Origin: Deltaproteobacteria bacterium
GTDB lineage: Bacteria; Desulfobacterota; Desulfarculia; Adiutricales; Adiutricaceae
Direction of reading: 5' to 3'
Assembly: GCA_031288745.1 (NCBI GenBank)
Contig: JAITQT010000496.1
Coordinates: 1-12,105, forward strand
Length of the DNA: 12,105 nt
The position numbers were made by a program, and so were the translations under genes. This document shows positions 6,921 to 12,105 of this stretch, piece by piece; positions within the stretch are counted from its first letter, which is position 1, and every line of letters begins with the position of its first letter. The notes below the pieces were generated by a model. It saw nothing but the letters and a program-made list of their open reading frames with translations. It ran no database searches and was not told the origin of the DNA.

Positions 6921-6947
6921 GAGAGACTTCTAAATCTAACCCTATTG

Positions 6948-9086
6948 TTAGAGCCTAATTCGGTCAATAGGTTGAACAGAGATCTCAGGGGTAATTTCTT
7001 GATAAGAAACTACCGCTAGCTCGTAACAATCGCTCTCTATCAGCCTTCTAAGATAGCGCCTAATATCCATCGAGGCCATTAAGACCGGGCGATTATCTTG
7101 GCCTCTGTGCTTATTAAAGCTTTCTGATATTTTAGCCATAAGCTTTTTGGTCGTTTCAGGATCGAGAGCCAAAAAAGCCCCAGCCGAGGTCTGGCGGATG
7201 GATTTGCGGATGACCTCTTCGACCTGTGGGTCTAATAAGATAGCCGGAAGCATGTTGTTGCCAGCCGAGTACATGTAGCTTATCTGCCGTTTGAGAGCCC
7301 CACGGACGTGTTCGACTAAAGAGATGGTATCTTTCTCCTTACCAGCCCACTCAATAAGAGTCTCCATAATAGTACGCAAATCTCTAATGGAAACCTGCTC
7401 TTGGGTTAACCTTTGTAAGATCTCAGCTAGGCGCTGGATGGGTAATAATCTAGTTAGCTCTCTAACTAAATCCGGGGCCCTCTCCTCCATCTTATCTAAC
7501 AAATACTTAGTCTCCTGCAGGCCTAAAAAGGCCGAGGCGTGCCTGGCAAGTATTAGTGAGAGGTGATAGCCAATAATCCTAGGGTGAGTTAAATACCTTA
7601 GGCCTGCTTTATCAAGTAAACCAGCGTCATTTTCAGAGACCCAAAGGGAGGGTACGCCAGGTATAAAATCTCTGGTCTTATGGCAGGAAATGTTAAAAAC
7701 AGCTAGATTTTCTTCCGTCTCCCTAACTAATACCGATTTAGACTCTAACGTTCCTAAAGATAGTGGCACCTCGTTTAAGGCCAGGCTATAGCAGAGACCC
7801 TCTAAAGAAGGGTTGGGCCTTAGGTTAATGCCAGGGAAGGGTACGCCCAAATCAAAATACAAGGCCTTTCTTAGGTTGGAGAGTTCTTCGTTAAAGCTAT
7901 CAAAATCCAAGACTTGGCCCAGCCCATCGCTAACATCTAAAATAATAGGCACCACCGGGGTAAACTCTTCTCGAGCGCCCTTAGCCCCAGCTCGAGGACC
8001 CTTAGATTCGGCGGTCGGCCGCATGGCTTGACTTAGATCCCTTTTGACGCCCGATTCCTGTGGAGAGGTGGCGATTAACTTAAGCACTCTCCCCACGCCT
8101 ACTAGTAAAAAGGCTATGGTAAAGAGTTGCGGTTTCGGAAAACCAGGGACTAAGGCCATAAGAAAAACTAACCAACCGGAAACAGATAAGGCCTTGGGCT
8201 GAGAAAAAATCTGAGCGCCTATTTGGGAGCCAACGTTTGGGCTATCGCCTGGGTTAACCATGGGGGGTGGGGTGGGTTGGCCGCTCCCACCGGAGCGGGT
8301 AACTAAGATGCCGGCGCTGATAGCTACTAATAAAGAAGGGATCTGGGAGACTAGGCCGTCGCCGATAGTTAATATACCGTATAGCTGGAGCGACTCCATG
8401 GCCGTAAGGCCGTTTTGGAGCATGCCTATTAAGGTTCCGGCCACGATATTAACTGCAGCTATTATAAGGCCGGCTATACTATCGCCCTTAACAAACTTCA
8501 TGGCCCCGTCCATAGCCCCGTACATCTGGCTCTCTCGGCTAACCACATCACGGCGGGCTTGGGCCTGCTCCATAGTGATAACTCCCGCACGCAAATCGGC
8601 GTCGATGCTCATCTGCTTACCAGGCATGGCGTCTAGGGTAAAACGAGCCCCGACTTCGGAGACACGCTCAGCCCCTTTGGCAATTACTATGAACTGAACG
8701 ATGGTGATGATAACAAAGACCACAGCCCCGACGATAAAATTACCGCCAACCGCGAACTCACCAAAGGTGTAGATAATCTCCCCGGCGTCGGCTTGAAGTA
8801 GAATGAGGCGGGTGGTAGTTATGTTTAGGCCAAGCCGAAAGAGAGTGGTAAAAAGGAGCATGGTCGGAAACGAGGAAAAATCCAAGGCCGCAGCTACGTA
8901 CATTGACATCATCAACATAACAAAGCTTAGAGATAAATTGGCACCGATTAATAAATCGACCAAAAAAGTGGGCATCGGCATAATCATCATGGCGATGACC
9001 GCGACCATAAGCGCGACCAAAGATAGATCGTTGTGACCGGTAGCGAGGTTAACCGCGCTTTTAGCCTTGGCAACTAGTTTAATCAA
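6948..9086 (-). CDS. sctV: T3SS major export apparatus protein SctV (LcrD/YscV, FHIPEP family)
   Basis: A 712-residue protein (YscV about 704) forming the nonameric export gate ring. The N-terminal half holds hydrophobic segments from about 20 to 335, with the FHIPEP signature RFTLDAMPGKQMSIDADLRAG around 148-168. GDSIAGLIIAAVNIVAGTLIG and GDGLVSQIPSLLVAISAGI also match the family. A Pro/Gly-rich loop (about 266-290) precedes the final membrane segments. From about 345 onward is the cytosolic domain that binds chaperone-substrate complexes and the SctX/SctY and SctW gatekeeper proteins. The start is TTG (9084-9086), 3 bases after the sctY stop; no in-frame ATG occurs before the first membrane segment. 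The Shine-Dalgarno is weak, suggesting translational coupling to sctY. Confidence 0.96.
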   Translation of the reverse strand: MIKLVAKAKSAVNLATGHNDLSLVALMVAVIAMMIMPMPTFLVDLLIGANLSLSFVMLMMSMYVAAALDFSSFPTMLLFTTLFRLGLNITTTRLILLQADAGEIIYTFGEFAVGGNFIVGAVVFVIITIVQFIVIAKGAERVSEVGARFTLDAMPGKQMSIDADLRAGVITMEQAQARRDVVSRESQMYGAMDGAMKFVKGDSIAGLIIAAVNIVAGTLIGMLQNGLTAMESLQLYGILTIGDGLVSQIPSLLVAISAGILVTRSGGSGQPTPPPMVNPGDSPNVGSQIGAQIFSQPKALSVSGWLVFLMALVPGFPKPQLFTIAFLLVGVGRVLKLIATSPQESGVKRDLSQAMRPTAESKGPRAGAKGAREEFTPVVPIILDVSDGLGQVLDFDSFNEELSNLRKALYFDLGVPFPGINLRPNPSLEGLCYSLALNEVPLSLGTLESKSVLVRETEENLAVFNISCHKTRDFIPGVPSLWVSENDAGLLDKAGLRYLTHPRIIGYHLSLILARHASAFLGLQETKYLLDKMEERAPDLVRELTRLLPIQRLAEILQRLTQEQVSIRDLRTIMETLIEWAGKEKDTISLVEHVRGALKRQISYMYSAGNNMLPAILLDPQVEEVIRKSIRQTSAGAFLALDPETTKKLMAKISESFNKHRGQDNRPVLMASMDIRRYLRRLIESDCYELAVVSYQEITPEISVQPIDRIRL

Positions 9087-9089
9087 CGC

Positions 9090-9494
9090 TTATCGCTCTT
9101 CTTTCACTGAAGAAATTATCTCTATATACTTATCCCGGGCTTTTTCAGCTTCCTCCAGGCGCTCTAGACTCCTAAGGGCCTTGGCCCGGATTAGTTCTAT
9201 GGCCGCCAAAACCTTTTCTTGATCGGGCTTTAGGTTTTCAAGTTCCTCAAGCCACTCTAAAGATTGTTGAGGCCTTCCGCCCTGTAGCTCTAAAGCGGCT
9301 AGCTGCCCAAGGCACTCTACGTCAGGACCGATAATGGCTATAATGGCCTTAAGAGTTCGCTCAGCCTTATCGCTAGCCCCTAAGCGAAGGTAAAGCTGAG
9401 CTAAAGCTTTGAGAGAAAATATCTCGGCCTCGCTTAGCTCCACTGAAGCCTCGCGCTTACCAAAGGGATCGTATGGCCCCGAGCGCACGGCCAT
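9090..9494 (-). CDS. sctY: TPR chaperone SctY (YscY family)
   Basis: A 134-residue cytosolic protein with three tetratricopeptide-like helix pairs (about 24-57, 58-91 and 94-127), for example LKALAQLYLRLGASDKAERT and LAALELQGGRPQQSLEWLEE. In the Ysc system YscY is the chaperone of YscX, and the pair binds the cytosolic domain of SctV. Identification rests on the TPR architecture, the size (YscY 114) and the position between sctX and sctV. The SycD/LcrH class of translocator chaperone is also TPR-built, but is usually longer and encoded beside translocators. The ATG overlaps the sctX stop (TAATG). Confidence 0.82.
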   Translation of the reverse strand: MAVRSGPYDPFGKREASVELSEAEIFSLKALAQLYLRLGASDKAERTLKAIIAIIGPDVECLGQLAALELQGGRPQQSLEWLEELENLKPDQEKVLAAIELIRAKALRSLERLEEAEKARDKYIEIISSVKEER

Positions 9495-9868
9495 TAGCCC
9501 TCAACCAGAAGGCCGCTGTAGGCGTTATATAGCTCTACGTCGTCCATGAGAGAGTCAAAATCATCGCGCACAAAACGACGAACATCAGGATTACGGCTTT
9601 TTTTAAGGGTTTTGCGGGCCTTAGCTAGGTTACGTCCCAAAACGTCGGGCCGTAACCATTCGCTTTGGAAGGCTATAGGGGCAAAAGATTCCCGGATGAT
9701 AGTTGAAAAATCGTTTAACTTTCCTAGTTCAGCCACTGACCCTTCGGCCATAACGTTTACGGCTATGGGTCTGGCGCTGGGTAGGTGAGAGGCCTCTTCG
9801 GCCGGGGGGAGTATTGATTGGACCCCTAGGCGAGGGTCAAGTATATCCATGGCCACGAGGGCCTCCAT
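9494..9868 (-). CDS. sctX: T3SS early secretion factor SctX (YscX family)
   Basis: A 124-residue protein (YscX 122). The C-terminal half carries the pattern I associate with SctX: SEWLRPDVL (69-77), a helical stretch with DPVRRF-like NPDVRRFVRDDFDSLMDD, and a terminal LYNAYSGLLVEG. The N-terminus is low in structure, as expected for a secreted early substrate. SctX, with its chaperone SctY, is needed for assembly and export of early substrates. Two starts are possible: ATG at 9866-9868, with no clear Shine-Dalgarno, and ATG at 9848-9850 (codon 7), with GGAGG 11 bases upstream inside the first codons. I keep the longer form. The gene is preceded by its own promoter candidate (9927-9955), unlike the tightly overlapped genes around it. 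Confidence 0.8.
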   Translation of the reverse strand: MEALVAMDILDPRLGVQSILPPAEEASHLPSARPIAVNVMAEGSVAELGKLNDFSTIIRESFAPIAFQSEWLRPDVLGRNLAKARKTLKKSRNPDVRRFVRDDFDSLMDDVELYNAYSGLLVEG

Positions 9869-9926
9869 GATTACATTAAGTCTATATTTAAAGTTTTTTA
9901 TATCTTATTTTTTTGTTAAATTCTTG

Positions 9927-9955
9927 ATTATAAAATTATTTATAACGTCTCTCAA
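9927..9955 (-). promoter_or_regulatory. Near-consensus sigma-70 promoter for sctX-sctY-sctV
   Basis: On the minus strand TTGAGA (9950-9955) and TATAAT (9927-9932) are separated by exactly 17 bases: 5 of 6 and 6 of 6 consensus matches. Transcription would begin near 9920, giving a leader of about 52 bases before sctX. The -35 box overlaps the stop codon of the SycN-like gene. Confidence 0.65.
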
Positions 9956-9964
9956 CTTTGAGAG
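9949..9964. promoter_or_regulatory. Palindrome overlapping the sctX -35 box (operator candidate)
   Basis: CTCTCA (9949-9954), a 4-base spacer and TGAGAG (9959-9964) form a perfect inverted repeat covering the -35 hexamer and the last codons of the SycN-like gene. It could be a repressor or activator site, or an RNA hairpin at the end of the upstream transcript. No T-run follows on the minus strand. Confidence 0.4.
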
Positions 9965-10329
9965 TCTAAAGAGCTTATTATTTTAATTAACCCTTTTACT
10001 ACAGATTGCAGGACCGGGCCGGAGAGGGTCCGGTTTTCCACTCGAGAGATAATAACTAATCTATCACCTTGAAAGCCGCAGCAAATGGGAAGGTTATTGG
10101 CTTTTGTGGGGGAACATTCTTCTAGCGCCTTAAGTAGGCTTTGGTGATCATAAGGGGGCAGCTCCTTAGAAAGAGAAACTATCAGATCACCTCGATCGTC
10201 AGCTGAGCTTTCAATACTTAATCGACCTAAGCCAGTTAGCTCAAGACTAACTGAAGACTTTTGTCCTAAACTTAAGGAGCCTAAGCCTACTCTACGACCA
10301 AAATCGGCCACTGCTTCGGTTTGACTCAT
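9952..10329 (-). CDS. sycN: SycN-like T3SS chaperone of the gatekeeper
   Basis: A 125-residue protein (SycN 123) of the small class I T3SS chaperone type. It opens with FGRRVGLGSLSL, has alternating beta strands (LSIESSADDRGDLIVSLSKELP and LPICCGFQGDRLVIISRVE) and a C-terminal helix, which is the alpha-beta plan of the CesT/SycN fold. It follows sctW with a one-base stop/start overlap (TAATG) and precedes sctX, exactly the yopN-tyeA-sycN-yscX order. The Yersinia protein pairs with YscB to chaperone YopN; a YscB partner is not seen here and would be elsewhere. Assignment is by size, fold pattern and synteny. Confidence 0.75.
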   Translation of the reverse strand: MSQTEAVADFGRRVGLGSLSLGQKSSVSLELTGLGRLSIESSADDRGDLIVSLSKELPPYDHQSLLKALEECSPTKANNLPICCGFQGDRLVIISRVENRTLSGPVLQSVVKGLIKIISSLDSQS

Positions 10330-11444
10330 TATTTATCCTCAAGCGAGGCCAAATACTCATCCTCCCGCTCTATAGCTAGGTCGAGGGCCTCTTGAAAGGC
10401 CCCTAAACAGCGGCCGCGGATTTCTGGGGTGTCGAATGATTGAAGACTTAAATCTTTAGTGGTCCTTAAAAGCTCTTGCAAAAATATGACCCTATCAATG
10501 ACCGAATCGGCCTTAGCTAGGGTAACTAAAGGTTCGGGGGCGTTTGAGGAAATAAAAGTTTCCTTATTAAGAGCCAACATTAGCCGTAAAAAGTCCATGG
10601 CCGTAAGTTCGCTCTCTATTTTACCGCAAACCTTTTTCCAACGCTCGCTCAGTCTATGACCTTGAGCGCGCACCCCGTTTAAAATCCTAACCCGACCGAG
10701 TTCCGCGCCAGCCGCCTCAAGGCGTATCTTATCGGCCCCCGGTTCGGCCTCGGCCAGATCGGCGGCTAGAGTTTTAAGTAAATAATCAAGACCGCGATCA
10801 AATCCTTGAACGCCAAATCTTTCATCAATAAAGCTTAACATACCGTTAGCGTCAGGAAAATCAATGACCTCTCGGTAGTCTTGGGCTAGTTCAAAGGGAT
10901 CTTTTAGGTCGGCAAAGCGCCTGGCCCCTAGGGCGGCCAATAGACCTGAACGGATATCTCGGCCGCTTTGTTGCTCTAAAAGGGTCAAGGTCGCTCGGAG
11001 AAAGGGTTGAATGGGGTCGTCTTCGTCTAGTCTTGAGAGAATATCGTTTAAGACCGCATAAGCCTCGGTTGGTTCGTTAAAACGCTGGCGGATTTTTTCC
11101 AGGGCTTCAGAAGGATCTTTACTAGAGCGAATGATCTTTTCAACTAGTTCTAGATCAAATAACCTCCCTGAGACGCGCATCATCTCTTGATAGAGCTTTA
11201 CTCGCTCAATTTGGCTATCAATAGTTGAGGGCCTCTCCTTGCGCTCTCTAAGAGCCATCTCTTTAGTGTTATCGAGGGCAAAGGTTAGTTCTTCTGCCGC
11301 TTCCTCTAGATCAGAGACTGGGTTAGAGGCCACGGTTATCTCATAGCCGTCTAAAGAGCCCACCAAAGCTCTAGCCGCTTGCGCATTTTCGCTAGGCGTG
11401 GCCGCAGAGGGGCCAATATTTGGGTTTATGTTTACTTTTTCCAT
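10329..11444 (-). CDS. sctW: T3SS gatekeeper SctW (YopN-TyeA fusion)
   Basis: A 371-residue, largely helical protein. Residues about 60-280 correspond to the YopN/MxiC/InvE helical repeats. Residues about 281-371 correspond to TyeA: AMDFLRLMLALNKETF at the start and ALDLAIEREDEYLASLED at the end match the TyeA termini (TyeA ends with a similar AIDMAIESEEE run). In Yersinia these are two genes, while many other systems have the fused form as here. The protein plugs export of effectors until host contact and orders translocators before effectors. The N-terminus is polar and disordered, as expected for a secreted plug with a chaperone-binding region. AGGAAGAG (11452-11459) lies seven bases before the ATG. 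It is the first gene of the leftward operon. Confidence 0.9.
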   Translation of the reverse strand: MEKVNINPNIGPSAATPSENAQAARALVGSLDGYEITVASNPVSDLEEAAEELTFALDNTKEMALRERKERPSTIDSQIERVKLYQEMMRVSGRLFDLELVEKIIRSSKDPSEALEKIRQRFNEPTEAYAVLNDILSRLDEDDPIQPFLRATLTLLEQQSGRDIRSGLLAALGARRFADLKDPFELAQDYREVIDFPDANGMLSFIDERFGVQGFDRGLDYLLKTLAADLAEAEPGADKIRLEAAGAELGRVRILNGVRAQGHRLSERWKKVCGKIESELTAMDFLRLMLALNKETFISSNAPEPLVTLAKADSVIDRVIFLQELLRTTKDLSLQSFDTPEIRGRCLGAFQEALDLAIEREDEYLASLEDK

Positions 11445-11519
11445 AGCCTAACTCTTCCTACACTGACTTTAGACTCAATAAATAAATAATAGGATTTGGT
11501 AATAAAATCTTTAGGCTCT

Positions 11520-11525
11520 ATTATA
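11520..11525 (-). promoter_or_regulatory. -10 element candidate for the sctW operon
   Basis: A perfect TATAAT lies on the minus strand about 75 bases upstream of the sctW start. No good -35 box lies 16-18 bases further upstream (GATGAT at 17), so the promoter would be weak or activator-dependent. Confidence 0.4.
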
Positions 11526-11588
11526 ACTCATCTTGGCCCAAAATCATCCATAATCTAAAATATTGACATTTTTTCCAGCTGTACAATT

Positions 11589-11665
11589 GGGTGATGGTTT
11601 AGTCTAGCAAGCCGCTTAGCCAATTTTGGCCGATTATCACCCTTACATAAATTGGCGCAATCACC
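11589..11665. promoter_or_regulatory. Three GGTGAT motifs upstream of sctW
   Basis: GGTGAT occurs at 11590-11595 on the plus strand, and twice on the minus strand, at 11636-11641 and 11660-11665. The first two are extended to the inverted pair GGGTGAT/ATCACCC. They lie about 145-220 bases upstream of the sctW start, the usual distance for activator sites. Function is inferred only from position and repetition. Confidence 0.25.
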
Positions 11666-11686
11666 ATAAAAAAAGGAGAATTAAGA

Positions 11687-11799
11687 TTGATCGAAGCGCA
11701 AAAAGTCCTCTTTATCGGGCCTTAATTTTTAACATACTATTATTACTAGTTAATTTGTTAGACTATTTTGCTTTTAAGAGGTTTTTGCGCTTCGATCAA
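11687..11799 (+). mobile_element. MITE-like element, copy 2 (113 bp)
   Basis: Perfect 18-bp terminal inverted repeats, TTGATCGAAGCGCAAAAA (11687-11704) and its complement (11782-11799), with an AT-rich, gene-free interior. Its reverse complement aligns along its whole length with copy 1 at 6538-6652. The flanks carry a direct repeat AAGATT (11683-11688 and 11798-11803), again of form AANNTT and overlapping the terminal TT/AA. It lies between the divergent sctW operon and the rightward gene at 11996. Confidence 0.87.
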
Positions 11800-11891
11800 G
11801 ATTAACCAAAAAAATAACTCTGTCTAGTTTAATGATAGCGTTTTAATCATCTATAGATTGAAAATTATCAGCTCCAAGAATAATGTACCTC

Positions 11892-11920
11892 TTGACAATT
11901 TAAAATTAGCCTGCTATTGT
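11892..11920 (+). promoter_or_regulatory. Sigma-70 promoter for the gene at 11996
   Basis: A perfect TTGACA (11892-11897) is followed after 17 bases by TATTGT (11915-11920), which matches TATAAT at 4 of 6 positions. Transcription would begin near 11927, leaving a leader of about 69 bases. That leader contains the palindrome AGCTTT-T-AAAGCT at 11965-11977. Confidence 0.6.
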
Positions 11921-11995
11921 ACCAATTCTTTTCCGCATTTCAACTATATAACGGATGAAAATTTAGCTTTTAAAGCTGTCAATAGTGAGGTTATT

Positions 11996-12105
11996 ATGGA
12001 CTTAGAACTTAGAAATATCCAACAAATTGTTAACAAGGACACCGGGGAAGTATTGATATCATCTACCAGTTCAAAAGATGTTCCCGATCTACCTGAATTT
12101 GAGAA
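11996..12105 (+). CDS. Unidentified protein, 5' end only
   Basis: An open frame begins at ATG 11996 and runs off the right edge after 36 complete codons: MDLELRNIQQIVNKDTGEVL, then ISSTSSKDVPDLPEFE. GAGG (11987-11990) is five bases upstream and a good sigma-70 promoter lies at 11892-11920, so this is probably a real gene start. The visible part is polar, with no signal peptide or membrane segment. I do not recognise the family. It is transcribed away from the T3SS operon and separated from it by MITE copy 2. Confidence 0.6.
   Translation, partial: MDLELRNIQQIVNKDTGEVLISSTSSKDVPDLPEFE

Noticed and set aside
6779..6967. 62-codon open frame overlapping the 3' end of sctV
   Set aside because: It overlaps sctV in another frame and mostly lies in repeat B; the frame is closed by stops in copy A and no domain is recognisable.
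8260..8697. 145-codon plus-strand open frame opposite sctV
   Set aside because: It is antisense to a strongly conserved sctV region, and its composition is that of a reverse-strand shadow, without its own start signals.
1..12105. CRISPR arrays, tRNA or rRNA genes
   Set aside because: No regularly spaced direct repeats, cloverleaf-like segments or ribosomal RNA motifs were seen on either strand.

Overview
The window carries part of a virulence-type type III secretion system (T3SS) locus from a Gram-negative bacterium, read almost entirely on the minus strand. The gene order sctW - sycN-like - sctX - sctY - sctV follows the Yersinia yopN-tyeA-sycN-yscX-yscY-lcrD block. It is followed by sctS-sctT-sctU, a stand-alone sigma-54-type AAA+ activator and an alanine-racemase-fold PLP enzyme. 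SctX and SctY point to an Ysc-like (Ysc/Psc/Vsc/Chlamydia-type) system rather than an SPI-1 or Hrp2 type. A bacterial enhancer-binding protein beside such a T3SS, together with AT-rich, repeat-strewn spacers, would fit a deltaproteobacterium (Desulfovibrio-like relatives, perhaps host-associated). That assignment is an inference; no rRNA or other marker is present.

Layout, left to right. 1-1077 (-): a decayed group II intron reverse transcriptase, broken by frameshifts and running off the left edge. 1078-1240: probable intron RNA sequence. 1240-1836: no gene, but MITE-like ends and one copy (A) of a 243-bp dispersed repeat. 1837-2931 (-): PLP racemase-like enzyme. 3017-4357 (-): sigma-54-type activator with an altered GAFTGA loop. 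4361-6510 (-): sctU, sctT, sctS. 6511-6947: a 437-bp gap in the T3SS cluster filled by a 115-bp MITE-like element and the inverted second repeat copy (B). 6948-9868 (-): sctV, sctY, sctX. 9869-9951: AT-rich spacer with a near-consensus sigma-70 promoter and an overlapping palindrome. 9952-11444 (-): sycN-like chaperone and sctW. 11445-11995: regulatory and mobile sequence with a leftward promoter candidate, repeated GGTGAT motifs, a second MITE-like element and a rightward promoter. 11996-12105 (+): 5' end of an unidentified gene.

How the genes work together. SctV, SctS, SctT and SctU are inner-membrane export-apparatus proteins; SctU autocleavage switches substrate class. SctX and its TPR chaperone SctY are early export factors that work with SctV. 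SctW (a YopN-TyeA fusion) and the SycN-like chaperone form the gatekeeper that holds back effectors until host contact. The AAA+ protein, whose Shine-Dalgarno lies in the last codons of sctU, is the natural candidate regulator. sctR, the ATPase, needle and ring genes are not in the window. The most notable non-coding findings are the MITE family with apparent target duplications, the paired 243-bp repeats of unknown nature, and a promoter/operator-like structure that may uncouple sctXYV from sctW.
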